In this document: in pieces, positions 35,414 through 43,830 of the stretch
How positions within the stretch are numbered: position 1 is the first letter of the stretch
Layout of the letters: every line of letters begins with the position of its first letter
Source: JADJVL01 sp046331545
Lineage (GTDB): Bacteria > Acidobacteriota > Holophagae > Holophagales > Holophagaceae
NCBI GenBank assembly: GCA_046331545.1
Contig: JAXLQR010000002.1
Span: forward strand, 1,488,001 to 1,552,000
Direction of reading: 5' to 3'
DNA: 64,000 bases
Program-made: the position numbers and the translations under genes
Notes under the pieces: generated by a model
The model's input: only the letters and a program-made list of their open reading frames with translations
Databases searched by the model: none
Told to the model about the DNA's origin: nothing

Positions 35414-37450
35414 TTACCAGCGATAGGTGGCGGAAAGGGAAACCCGCGGCCCGGGCGCCGGATAGCCGTGGACCAGGGCGGCGTTGCCGTCCCCGTCGAA
35501 GGCCCCGGAGGTCCAGTCCAGGACGTTCTGCCTGGGCTGGAGCAGGTGCTCCCCCCGGAGCTGGAGCGCGAGGCCGGGCCGCAGCGTCCAGGCCAGGGCC
35601 ACCGTGAGTTCCGTGAAGGCCTGGGTGCCGATCACGCGGAAGGAGGGCACGTCCTGCACGTCGTAGCGAGGGCCCACCCGGTCCAGGCGCAGGTCCGCGC
35701 GCCAGGGGCCCGAGCCGGCGAAGACCGCCGCCGAGGCGGTGAAGAAGGGGTGGCGCACCACCGCGGTGTTCCTCGCGCCGTAGCGCTCCGACGGCGTGTC
35801 GTGGTCCAGGTCCCGGGTGTCGGCGCTGCGCAGGACGAGGTCCCAGCCCCAGGCCAGCGCCGCGCCGCCCCGCCAGGCGAGAGCGCCCTCGAGGCTCTGG
35901 GCCTGGACCTTCCCGGCATTCACGTAGTGGTCGGTGAAGGCGCCGGAAAAGGTCGGATCGTAGCGGTAGTCCAGGAGGTTCACGAGCCGCGTGCGCTGGG
36001 CCTCCAGCCGGACGTCGAAGCCCGCGCCGAAGGTCCCGGTGGCGCCGGCCTGCAGGGTGCGGCTGCGCTCGGGGACGAGGCCGTAGTCGCGGCCGTCCAC
36101 CACGCCGGCCTGGGCGTTGAGGGTGAACTCCACCAGGTTCGGCATGCGGAAGCCCTGGCCGAAGCTCGCGTAGAGGCGCAGCCCGGGGCGGACCGTCCAG
36201 TTGAGGCCTGACCGCACCGTGGTCGCCTGGGCCGAGCCCACGCGGCCGCGGGCCTCCGTGGCCACGCGGGTGAGGTCGCGGTGGGTGGCCTCCCGGCGCA
36301 GGCCCGAGGTCCAGTCCACGCCGGGCGCGATCTCCCAGCGCGCCTCCAGGGCGGCGGCGAGGTCCCGCCCCTCGCCCCGGTACTGCACGGTGCCGAAGAG
36401 GACGGGATCGTAGTAGTTCCGCGCCTCGCTGGTCTCCACGCGGCCCTCCAGGCGGCCCGAGAGCCGGAAGGCGGCCGTGGGCGTCCAGTGCGCGGAGAGC
36501 TGGTCCTCCACACGGCGGAAGCGCCGGTCCCGCTGCTCGCGGCCCCGGCCCGCGGGATCGCCGCTGCGCCCCTCGACCACGCCCACGGCGTTCTCGAAGG
36601 TCCAGGCCTTCGCGGGCGTGAAGCGCAGGTCGGCGCTCCAGCTCTGCTGGCGCGCGCGGCTCTCCCGATCGGCCACGTAGACGCGCACGGCCTCGTAGGC
36701 GGGTGGAAGATACTGCACGTCGAAGGGCGTGGCCACGGTCTGCCCCGAATTGCGGTAAGCCAGCGTCAGGTCGAAGGCGCCGAAGCGCCGCCCGCCCCGG
36801 AGGAAGGCGCCGGCCTGGCGGAGGTCGTCGCCGGGGAAGTCGCTGCCCTGGCGGATGGCCTCGCCGCCGGCGGCCAGCCAGCCCCAGCCGCCCCGGGCCT
36901 GCACCGCGGCCCCGGCGCCGGCCTGGGCCGCGGTGCCGCCCAGCAGGAAGGCGCGGCCGTGGAGGCCGTCCCGGTCGGCGGCGGCGCTGCGCAGGTGGAT
37001 GACGCCGCCGATGGCGTCGCTGCCGTGGAGGGTGGAGGCCGGGCCCAGCAGCACCTCCACCCGCTCGATGCCCAGAAGGCTCAGGGCGCCGAGGTTGGGG
37101 CTGACGTCGGTGGCGTCGTTGAGACGCAGGCCGTCCAGGAGGATCACCACGTTGCGCGAGAGCGTGCCATTGAGGAAGGCGCTGGCCTGCTTGCCGGGCC
37201 CGCCCGCGGGCATCGCCGCGCCCGGTGCGAGTACGGCCAGGAGGTCGGCCAGGGTGCGCGCCTGCAGGCGGGCCAGCTCCTCGCCCTCGATCACCCGCAC
37301 CGGGTTCGGCGTCTTCGCCACCTCCACCGGCACGGCCTCGGCGGTGACCGTGACCGTGGCCTCGGCCTTCTGCTTCTCGTCGGGCTCCCCGGCGGCGAGG
37401 CCCCCGCACAGGAGGACCGCAAGGTTGGAAAGGATGGCTCGGGTGCCCAT
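35414..37450 (-). CDS. btuB: TonB-dependent outer-membrane receptor, BtuB-type
   Basis: 678 residues. A signal peptide (1-21), a TonB-box-like TVTVTAEAVPV, and a plug domain with RVIEGEELARLQARTLADLL, NVVILLDGLRLND and GPASTLHGSDAIGGVIHL, then a 22-strand barrel ending SATYRW with the terminal aromatic residue. GGAGG is five bases upstream of the ATG. It is the first gene after the cobalamin riboswitch, which supports B12 as its ligand. Confidence 0.9.
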   Translation of the reverse strand: MGTRAILSNLAVLLCGGLAAGEPDEKQKAEATVTVTAEAVPVEVAKTPNPVRVIEGEELARLQARTLADLLAVLAPGAAMPAGGPGKQASAFLNGTLSRNVVILLDGLRLNDATDVSPNLGALSLLGIERVEVLLGPASTLHGSDAIGGVIHLRSAAADRDGLHGRAFLLGGTAAQAGAGAAVQARGGWGWLAAGGEAIRQGSDFPGDDLRQAGAFLRGGRRFGAFDLTLAYRNSGQTVATPFDVQYLPPAYEAVRVYVADRESRARQQSWSADLRFTPAKAWTFENAVGVVEGRSGDPAGRGREQRDRRFRRVEDQLSAHWTPTAAFRLSGRLEGRVETSEARNYYDPVLFGTVQYRGEGRDLAAALEARWEIAPGVDWTSGLRREATHRDLTRVATEARGRVGSAQATTVRSGLNWTVRPGLRLYASFGQGFRMPNLVEFTLNAQAGVVDGRDYGLVPERSRTLQAGATGTFGAGFDVRLEAQRTRLVNLLDYRYDPTFSGAFTDHYVNAGKVQAQSLEGALAWRGGAALAWGWDLVLRSADTRDLDHDTPSERYGARNTAVVRHPFFTASAAVFAGSGPWRADLRLDRVGPRYDVQDVPSFRVIGTQAFTELTVALAWTLRPGLALQLRGEHLLQPRQNVLDWTSGAFDGDGNAALVHGYPAPGPRVSLSATYRW

Positions 37451-37529
37451 TCATGCCTCCACGCATGACGCGAAGGAGGGCGGGCGCGGAAGTCCGGCCC
37501 CCGCTCCCTCGGCGGTTGGGAAGATCCCT

Positions 37530-37702
37530 GGACCGGTCTCCGGGCTCGCACGCGTCCGGCGTCTTGCGACGCTCCGCAACCTTCCCGAGGCGACGCCTCA
37601 GTGACTGCGGTTCGAAGGATCGCTCCTCCGGGACCTCCCGCTCACGCGGGGTGCATACCGTTGCGGGGCAGCGCCGGAATCCCACCGGCTTCCCGAACAT
37701 CC
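37530..37702 (-). promoter_or_regulatory. Cobalamin riboswitch
   Basis: The minus strand carries the conserved core in order: GGGAAGCCGGTGGGATTCC, then GCTGCCCCGCAAC, a variable hairpin, the GTCACTG B12-box-like element and GGGAAGG, ending with GAGCCCGGAGACC. Spacing and order match adenosylcobalamin-class riboswitches. It precedes btuB by about 80 bp and lies just after the CobC-like gene. Ends of the element are estimated. A TTGACC -35-like hexamer overlaps the CobC-like stop at 37745-37750, without a good -10. Expected effect: cobalamin binding shuts off btuBFCD. Confidence 0.88.
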
Positions 37703-37746
37703 AGGGCGGATGTCAGGGCCAGGATTTCACGCGGCGGGCCCGGGGG

Positions 37747-38325
37747 TCAACCGCCGGTGGGCAGCGCTTTGTTGTGGAAGCGCAGGACCGCGCGGTTCGA
37801 GCTGTGGACTTCCAGCTTGGTGAGCCCGAAGGGCTGCCAGGCGAGGTCCAGGGCGCGGTCCAGGGGGAGGCCCAGGAAGTGAGCGAGGATGGCCCGCAGG
37901 GGCCCGCCGTGGCTCAGCACCAGGATCGGCGCCTCGCCGCTGAGCTGGCCCTGGATCGCCATCACGGCCCGGCTGGCGCAGCGGGCGAAGCTCTCGCCGC
38001 CGGGCGGCGTCGCGTGCACGGGGTTGGCGAGGAAGGCCTCGGCCCCCTTGATCTCGGGCCAGGGCAGGCCTTCCCACTCGCCGAAGGACTGCTCCTGCAG
38101 CTCGGGCAGCACGAGGGCGGGCAGGCCCAGGTCCAGGGCGTGGCCCTTCGCCCGGCGCAGGTCCGAGGTGAGCACCCGCTGCACCCCGAGGGCCAGCGCG
38201 TCGCGCCTCACCGCGGGCCAGAGGGCCTCGCCCTCGGGCGAGATCTCCGCGTCCGTGGTGCCCAGGGGCGCCGCCGACGGGTTCGCCGTCGTCGGACCGT
38301 GCCGCAGCAGGTAGAGGGGGAGCAT
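37747..38325 (-). CDS. Histidine phosphatase, CobC-like
   Basis: 192 residues. LYLLRHGPTTAN with the catalytic RHG, SPEGEALWPAVR, LTSDLRRAKG, LQEQSFGEWEG and the second catalytic His in LVLSHGGPLRA are the phosphoglycerate-mutase-like signature. The FGEWEG phrase and its position immediately before the B12 uptake locus point to alpha-ribazole phosphatase (CobC), which finishes the cobalamin lower ligand. Family members with other substrates exist. It lies upstream of the riboswitch and so is not obviously controlled by it. Confidence 0.75.
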   Translation of the reverse strand: MLPLYLLRHGPTTANPSAAPLGTTDAEISPEGEALWPAVRRDALALGVQRVLTSDLRRAKGHALDLGLPALVLPELQEQSFGEWEGLPWPEIKGAEAFLANPVHATPPGGESFARCASRAVMAIQGQLSGEAPILVLSHGGPLRAILAHFLGLPLDRALDLAWQPFGLTKLEVHSSNRAVLRFHNKALPTGG

Positions 38326-38389
38326 GGCCCATGATGGCCGGGGCCGGCGCTTCCGTGCAGCCTTTCCATGCCCGCTACACTGGTGGGCC

Positions 38390-38974
38390 ATGGTCAAGCG
38401 CGAACCCGTCCGGCCCAGCCCGAAGCTCCTGGCGCTGCTCAAGGACTTCCAGCAGATCGCCGCCATGGCGGGCTACCTGACCCACGTGATGGACGCGCCC
38501 CAGCTCCGGATGCTGTTCACCCTCTATGCCCGCATCATGGCGCCCACGGAGGAGGCCGCCCTGGCGGCGGTGCCGGACCTGCAGGCCTGGTGCGAGCGCG
38601 TCGGCACCGACCTGCGGGAGGGCAGCTCCTCGGCGGTGCTCCCGCCCCAGGTCCTCATCGCCAACCCCCAGCCCCTGCCCAGCGGCATGTGGCTCCTGGT
38701 GGCGACCATGAACTTCAACACCAAGGTGACGGACGCCAGCTACCAGCGGGTGCGCACCGCCGTGCTGCGCGCCTACCAGCGGGCCATGATCCTCCGGGAC
38801 AAGGGCCTGGACGTGGCGAAGCACCTGCTCGAGCAGCCCGAGAGCTGGGACGCGGTGAGCACCGCCCAGATCCCCCTGATCGCGGTGCCGGCGGCGGACC
38901 CGGAGCTTCCGCTGCCGGAGGCCTCCGAACCGGAGGACGTGCCTGCTTCCGAAGGCGAGCCCGGTCCCGCCTAG
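38390..38974 (+). CDS. Hypothetical cytoplasmic protein
   Basis: 194 residues, mostly helical, with no signal. Middle part MWLLVATMNFNTKVTD is beta-like, and the C-terminus is acidic and Pro/Glu-rich. A TACACT hexamer ends nine bases before the ATG, so the transcript may be nearly leaderless. The 3' end overlaps the convergent rdgB by 4 bp. No family recognised. Confidence 0.55.
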   Translation: MVKREPVRPSPKLLALLKDFQQIAAMAGYLTHVMDAPQLRMLFTLYARIMAPTEEAALAAVPDLQAWCERVGTDLREGSSSAVLPPQVLIANPQPLPSGMWLLVATMNFNTKVTDASYQRVRTAVLRAYQRAMILRDKGLDVAKHLLEQPESWDAVSTAQIPLIAVPAADPELPLPEASEPEDVPASEGEPGPA

Positions 38975-39555
38975 TCGAGCTGGAACCTCAGCGACTCGCA
39001 GGCCCGGGCGCGGTGGCTGAGCACGGACTTCACGCGGTTGCCCAGCTGGCCGAAGGTCTGGCGATAGCCGGTGGGGATGAAGATCGGATCGTAGCCGAAG
39101 CCCCGCGTGCCCGCGGGCTTGAGGGCGAGCTTGCCGTCCACCACCCCTTCGGCGAAGACCAGTTCGCCCTCGGGGCAGGGCGCGAAGGCCAGGACGCAGA
39201 CGAAGCGGGCGTTGCGCCGCGCCTTCGGGGGCACCAGATCCAGCAGGGCGCGGTTCTTCTCGTCCGGTTCGAGGTCCTTGGCGAAGCGGGCGCTCAGCAC
39301 GCCCGGCCCGCCGTGGAGGGCCTCCACGCAGAGCCCCGAGTCGTCCGCCAGCGCGCCGTCGATGGCCTCCGTGCCGTGCCGCGCCCACCAGGCCCGGGCG
39401 AACTCCGCCTTCTGCGCCGCGTTGTCCCGGAAGAAGGCGCCGTCCTCGGGGATGCCCGGCGCGGTTTTCGGCCAGGGCACCAGCTCGAAGCCCGGCAGGA
39501 GCTGGCGGAACTCCACCAGCTTGCCCTGGTTGCGGGAGGCGAGGAGGAGCTTCAC
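38971..39555 (-). CDS. rdgB: Non-canonical purine NTP pyrophosphatase
   Basis: 194 residues, normal length. LLLASRNQGKLVEF at the start, ADDSGLCVEALHGGPGVLSARF in the middle, GTRGFGYDPIFIP and the final SHRARA segment are characteristic of the RdgB/HAM1 family. It hydrolyses ITP, dITP and XTP to monophosphates, keeping deaminated purines out of DNA. Its start is 1 bp after the stop of the ThiF-like gene. Confidence 0.94.
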   Translation of the reverse strand: MKLLLASRNQGKLVEFRQLLPGFELVPWPKTAPGIPEDGAFFRDNAAQKAEFARAWWARHGTEAIDGALADDSGLCVEALHGGPGVLSARFAKDLEPDEKNRALLDLVPPKARRNARFVCVLAFAPCPEGELVFAEGVVDGKLALKPAGTRGFGYDPIFIPTGYRQTFGQLGNRVKSVLSHRARACESLRFQLD

Positions 39556-39556
39556 C

Positions 39557-40573
39557 TCAGCACCCGACGACTTCCGCGTACCAGCCCCGCGCCCGCTCCG
39601 GCGTCATGGGCCCGTGCACCAGGGCCCGGCCGTCGCGGAAGAGCGTGATCCGGTTCTCCCCTTCGGCGCCCTTGAGCAGCATGGGCGCGAGCTGCCATTC
39701 GGTGCCCGTCCGCGCCTCCAGCCTCGGCTTCAGGGCCGCGAGATCCAGCGCCCCCGGCGGGTTCACGCGGATCTGCACGCCCTCGAGGCCGCAGAGCGGC
39801 GAAGCCTTGAGCGACCAGCGGGCATCCAGGAACTCGGTGACGTTCTCCGTGCAGAAGCGGCACCGGACCTTGGGGGGGTTCAGGAACTGCCGCTCGTTCT
39901 CCCAGAAGTCGAAGCGGGCGATCTCGAGGTGGGGCTCGCGGCCGGTGAGGATCTTGAGGGCCTCCATCGCCGCCCAGGAGCCGATGGCGCCCACGGTGGG
40001 GCCCAGCACGCCGGCGGTGTCGCAGGTGTCCACGTCGCCCGACGCCGGCGGCTCCTCCATGAGGCAGCGCAGGCAGGGCGTCCGGGGCGGCTGGATGGGC
40101 CAGACGATCCCCTCGCCGCCGATGGCGCCCGCGTAGATCCAGGGCGTGCCCGTGAGGATCGAGACGTCGTTGATGAGGAAGCGGGCCTCGAAATTGTCCG
40201 TGCCGTCGCAGATCAGGTCGAAGCCGCCTTCCGCCGGGTCGAGCAGCTCCCGCGCATTGCCCGAGGTGAGATCCGCGACGACGGCCCTCAGCGCCACCTC
40301 CGGATTGGCCCGGGCCAGCCGCGCCGCCGCGGCCTCGGCCTTGGGCGCGCCCAGGCAGTCCTCGTCGTAGAGGAGCTGGCGCTGGAGGTTGCCGCGCTCG
40401 ACGAGGTCCCGGTCCAGCAGCGTCACGTGGCCCACGCCCGCGCGCACCAGCCAGGGCGCGACCACCGAGCCCGTCGCGCCCAGGCCGACCACGGCCACCC
40501 GCTTCGAGCGCAGGGCGGCATCGGCTTCGGGGCCCAGGAAGATGCGCTGCTTGGCGGTGCGGGAGGGGTCCAC
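39557..40573 (-). CDS. ThiF/MoeB-type ubiquitin-like-protein activating enzyme
   Basis: 338 residues. The Rossmann ATP site VVGLGATGSVVAPWL, DRDLVERGNLQRQLL (E1-like arginine and Asp), DGTDNFEARFLIND, two zinc-binding CxxC pairs (CLRC and CRFC) and the candidate catalytic cysteine in DTCDTAGVLGP place it in the ThiF/MoeB/HesA family. These enzymes adenylate the C-terminus of ThiS, MoaD or related sulfur carriers. No carrier gene is adjacent. The last 80 residues form an extra domain not seen in minimal MoeB. Confidence 0.88.
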   Translation of the reverse strand: MDPSRTAKQRIFLGPEADAALRSKRVAVVGLGATGSVVAPWLVRAGVGHVTLLDRDLVERGNLQRQLLYDEDCLGAPKAEAAAARLARANPEVALRAVVADLTSGNARELLDPAEGGFDLICDGTDNFEARFLINDVSILTGTPWIYAGAIGGEGIVWPIQPPRTPCLRCLMEEPPASGDVDTCDTAGVLGPTVGAIGSWAAMEALKILTGREPHLEIARFDFWENERQFLNPPKVRCRFCTENVTEFLDARWSLKASPLCGLEGVQIRVNPPGALDLAALKPRLEARTGTEWQLAPMLLKGAEGENRITLFRDGRALVHGPMTPERARGWYAEVVGC

Positions 40574-40610
40574 GGGTGGCTTCCGGTCGGGCCCTCCAGA
40601 CTACAAAGAA

Positions 40611-40636
40611 AAAGGGCGGGCCGAAGCCCGCCCTTT
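40611..40636 (-). terminator. Strong intrinsic terminator
   Basis: AAAGGGCGGGC, a TTCG loop (minus strand), and GCCCGCCCTTT form a perfect 11-bp stem followed by TTCTTTG, so it ends transcription of the gene at 40654-41127. Stem symmetry would also allow partial function in the other direction. Confidence 0.85.
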
Positions 40637-40653
40637 CAGGACCTGGGTCGCGC

Positions 40654-41127
40654 TCAGTTCGCGGAGGGCGCGGCGCCCTGCTGCTCGGCCACGAACTTCT
40701 CGTACTCGGCCTGGAGGCGCTGGGCGTTGCTGATGGCGAACTTGTAGACGTACTCGAAGCGGTCGGCGCCCTTGGTGAGGCCCAGGATCACTTCGTAGAC
40801 GCCCTCGGCGCCCACCTCGAAGGGGGAGGCGATGACGTTGAAGGTGCCTTCCTTGGCGCCCTCGGGGATCTGCACGTCGCTGTCGCGGATGATGTCCTTG
40901 CGCTCGCCGGTGGGGCTCACGATGGAGAAGGAGAACTTGAACTGGCCGTCCATGCGGGAGAAGCGGCTGTAGAAGCAGACCTTCGGGAGGACGAAGGGCA
41001 CCTCGGGGACCACGATGTGGTGGTCGTAGAGGCCCATCAGGGAAGCCTTGCCGCCCATCTCCTGGCGGATGTCGTCGCAGAGGATGGTGAACTCGTGCTT
41101 GGGGGCCTTGATCTGGACTTCTTGCAT
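40654..41127 (-). CDS. Conserved hypothetical protein
   Basis: 157 residues, soluble, with a beta-rich body (HEFTILCDDIRQEMGGKASLMGLY, VSPTGERKDII) and a helical C-terminus ending in a Gln/Ala-rich tail. No family I can name with confidence. The gene stands alone with its own promoter and terminator, which suggests regular expression. Confidence 0.65.
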   Translation of the reverse strand: MQEVQIKAPKHEFTILCDDIRQEMGGKASLMGLYDHHIVVPEVPFVLPKVCFYSRFSRMDGQFKFSFSIVSPTGERKDIIRDSDVQIPEGAKEGTFNVIASPFEVGAEGVYEVILGLTKGADRFEYVYKFAISNAQRLQAEYEKFVAEQQGAAPSAN

Positions 41128-41169
41128 GGGATCTCCCGGAAGGATGGTGGACGAAAGCCGTGAAGGATC

Positions 41170-41198
41170 AGTTTACCGCCGGGGCCCCCTTCGTCCAA
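41170..41198 (-). promoter_or_regulatory. Sigma-70-type promoter
   Basis: TTGGAC, 17-bp spacer and TAAACT on the minus strand, with a predicted start about 35 bp before the ATG of the gene at 40654-41127. One of the best promoter matches in the window. Confidence 0.6.
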
Positions 41199-41233
41199 GC
41201 TAAGGAATCCGGCCTGCGGTCACGGAGGTGCAA

Positions 41234-42859
41234 GTGAAGCGATTGCTGTCCCTGGGGATCCTGCTCGCGGGCCTGCTGGGGAGCGTCCTCGGAGCCCAGG
41301 AGGTCCGCCTCCAGGTGCTGGGCACCACGGACATGCACGGCCACATCGAGGCCCGGGACACCTACACCCTGGCCCCGGATCCCAAGGGCTGGGCCAAGGT
41401 CGCCACCCTGATCCGGCAGCGCCGGGAGGCCAACCCCAACACGGTCCTCGTGGACTGCGGGGACACGATCCAGGGCGAGCCGGTGAACTACGTCCGCAAC
41501 CGCCTGCACCCCGAGCTGCCCGAGCCCTCCATCGCCATCATGAACGCCCTCGGGTACACCGCCATGGCGGTGGGCAACCACGACTACGACTTCGGCCTGG
41601 AGGTCCTGCGGGGAGCGGAGAAGCAGGCGAAGTTCCCCCTCCTCAGCGCGAACACCTTCCAGGGCAAGGGGTCGCGGACGGCCTTCCCGGCCTTCACCAA
41701 GGTCCAGGCGGCCGGCGTCACCGTGCTGGTGGTGGGCTTCACCACCCCGGCCGTGCCGAACTGGATGGCCCCCGCGAGCTACGGCAACCTCCGCTTCGCC
41801 GACATCGTGGAGACCGCCAAGGCCCTCCTGCCCCGGCTGCGGGAGCGCGAGAAGGCGGACGTGGTGGTGGTGGCCATGCATTCGGGCCTCGGCTCCCTCC
41901 CCGGCGCGCCCATGGACGAGAACGCCGCCCTGCGGCTGGCCGACCAGGTCCCGGGCATCGACCTGATCCTCACCGGCCACACCCACCTGAGCGTGAAGTC
42001 CCAGCACAAGGGCGTGCCCATCCTGCAGGCCCGCGCCCACGGCCGCGCGCTGATGGCGGCGGACCTGACCCTGCGGCGCGCCGGCGCCCGGTGGCAGGTG
42101 GTCGCGGCCCAGGGGGACGTGGTGGAGCTGAAGGCCGAGACCCCCGACGACGCCGAGGCGCTGGCCCTCACCGGCCAGGTCCGCGCCCTGGCGGAGACCT
42201 ACCTGAACACCGCCGCCACCAGCCTCCAGGTGGACCTGGACGGCCGCTTCACCCGCATGGAGGACACCCCCTACATGCAGCTCCTGCACGCGGTCCAGCG
42301 CCAGGCCACCGGCGCCCAGCTCTCCGCGGCGGCCTGCATGAACTCCCAGGTCTACATCCCGAAGGGCCCCACGAGCGTCCGGCAGTTCTGGGCGATGATG
42401 CCCTACGAGAACGGCCTCGTGCGGCTGCGGGTCACCGGGGACCAGGTCCGGAAGTACCTCGAGCACGCGGCGCGGTACTACAACTATCCGCACCTCCCGG
42501 ACCTCTACACCCGGGGTTTCGCCGGATACAACTTCGACACCCTGGACGGCGTCTCCTACGCCCTGGACATCAGCCGCCCCCCCGGCGAGCGCGTGGTGGG
42601 CCTGAGCTTCAACGGCCAGCCCGTCCGGCCCGAGCAGACCTTCACCCTCGCCCTCTCCTCCTACCGCTACTACGGCGGGGGCGGCTACCGCGCGGCGGTC
42701 GGCTGGACCGCCGAGCCCGAGGCGGTCTTCGACGCGGGCCTGCGCAACGAGCTCCTCGCCTACGTCCTGGCCCGGCCGAGCCTCGCCCCCGCCCCGGCGC
42801 GGAACTGGCGCCTCATCCCGTCCCTGGACCGGGAGCGCGTCCTCGGCCTGCGGCGCTGA
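41234..42859 (+). CDS. Periplasmic 5'-nucleotidase/2',3'-cyclic phosphodiesterase family
   Basis: 541 residues from a GTG five bases after GGAGG. A signal peptide (LLSLGILLAGLLGSVLGA), then the metallophosphatase core: GTTDMHGHIE, DCGDTIQG, AVGNHDYDFG, AMHSGLG, LTGHTHL, all with the metal-binding His and Asp residues. A C-terminal 5'-nucleotidase domain follows with YENGLVRLRVTGDQV and SSYRYYGGGGYRA. It probably dephosphorylates nucleotides for salvage; the YYGGGG variant is typical of the UshA/CpdB side. It ends 3 bp before the convergent gene. Confidence 0.9.
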   Translation: MKRLLSLGILLAGLLGSVLGAQEVRLQVLGTTDMHGHIEARDTYTLAPDPKGWAKVATLIRQRREANPNTVLVDCGDTIQGEPVNYVRNRLHPELPEPSIAIMNALGYTAMAVGNHDYDFGLEVLRGAEKQAKFPLLSANTFQGKGSRTAFPAFTKVQAAGVTVLVVGFTTPAVPNWMAPASYGNLRFADIVETAKALLPRLREREKADVVVVAMHSGLGSLPGAPMDENAALRLADQVPGIDLILTGHTHLSVKSQHKGVPILQARAHGRALMAADLTLRRAGARWQVVAAQGDVVELKAETPDDAEALALTGQVRALAETYLNTAATSLQVDLDGRFTRMEDTPYMQLLHAVQRQATGAQLSAAACMNSQVYIPKGPTSVRQFWAMMPYENGLVRLRVTGDQVRKYLEHAARYYNYPHLPDLYTRGFAGYNFDTLDGVSYALDISRPPGERVVGLSFNGQPVRPEQTFTLALSSYRYYGGGGYRAAVGWTAEPEAVFDAGLRNELLAYVLARPSLAPAPARNWRLIPSLDRERVLGLRR

Positions 42860-42862
42860 CCC

Positions 42863-43726
42863 TCAGCGCAGCGCCACCGTGACGAGCCCGCCGCCGGGCT
42901 TGATGAAGACGGCCTGGCCCTCCTGGACGCCGACGAGGACGTGGTCCTCGCTGAGGCCGGTGGGGAGGAACTCGACGGCGCTCTGGCTGAGGTCCAGCTT
43001 GGCCAGCAGGGCCCCGGACATCTTGGCCTCGGGAACCTGCCGGCCCCCCACCGCCGAGAGGGCGACGTTCCGGCCGGGCCACACCACCAGGGGTCCGCGT
43101 TCCGCCTCCCCGAGGATCAGGTCCGGGGCCGCGATGCCATTGAAGGAGAAGGCGGTCTGGCCCATGGCCTTGCCCTTGGCGCCGTCGAGGGTGGTCAGGG
43201 TGAGGTTCGCGCCGGAAGTCACGAGGACCTGGCCGTCGTCGGTGACGGCCACCCGGTGGCTGAAGGCGGGCCCGCCCTTGCGGGGCTTGGAGCCGTAGGA
43301 CCACAGCACCGAGCCGCCGCGGTACTCGCGCTTCTCCAGGTAGGGCTCGCCGCCCCGGTAGGCCAGCACGAAGCCCTTCAGGTCCCAGGCCAGGTCGCTG
43401 ACCTCCCCGGGCAGCTTCTCCTTGTTCAGGACCTTCCCCGTCTTGGACTCGATGTTGAACAGGACGCCGCCCGAGACCACCCAGGCGTTCCCGTAGCTGT
43501 CCACGACCCACTTCTCCGGCGCGCCCTCGAGGCGGGCGAGGGAGACGCTGCCCAGGTCCCCGGCCTCCCGGCTCCAGGACCGGAGGCTCTGGCCTGGGGC
43601 GTCGTAGAAGGTCGCGGACCCGTCCTTGTCGAGCTTCGCCCAGCCTGTGGCGCTGCGGAGGGGGTCGAAGCCCTGGGCGGCCAGGGTGGAGGCGATGAGG
43701 GCGGCAAAGATGATGCGGGAACGCAC
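42863..43726 (-). CDS. Secreted beta-propeller-like protein
   Basis: 287 residues. A signal peptide (IIFAALIASTLAAQG) and repeated short blades with G-x-V-L-x-V-x-D phrases (for example VAVTDDGQVLVTSGAN) suggest a PQQ/WD-like propeller. No catalytic motif is visible. Probably periplasmic; function unknown. It is transcribed alone. Confidence 0.6.
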   Translation of the reverse strand: MRSRIIFAALIASTLAAQGFDPLRSATGWAKLDKDGSATFYDAPGQSLRSWSREAGDLGSVSLARLEGAPEKWVVDSYGNAWVVSGGVLFNIESKTGKVLNKEKLPGEVSDLAWDLKGFVLAYRGGEPYLEKREYRGGSVLWSYGSKPRKGGPAFSHRVAVTDDGQVLVTSGANLTLTTLDGAKGKAMGQTAFSFNGIAAPDLILGEAERGPLVVWPGRNVALSAVGGRQVPEAKMSGALLAKLDLSQSAVEFLPTGLSEDHVLVGVQEGQAVFIKPGGGLVTVALR

Positions 43727-43830
43727 GATGTTCCTCGGAAAAGGTCGGGGCGGGTTGGCAAGGGGGCTGATGCAACGTTATGGAGTTCCCGGCCCCCCCG
43801 CAAGGCTGGGAAGGCCTCGTGACTCGAGCC

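Noticed and set aside
33603..37700. Frame of more than 1300 codons on the minus strand through the B12 locus
   Set aside because: Only its last 325 codons are real (btuC); the rest is an out-of-frame reading of btuF, btuB and the riboswitch.
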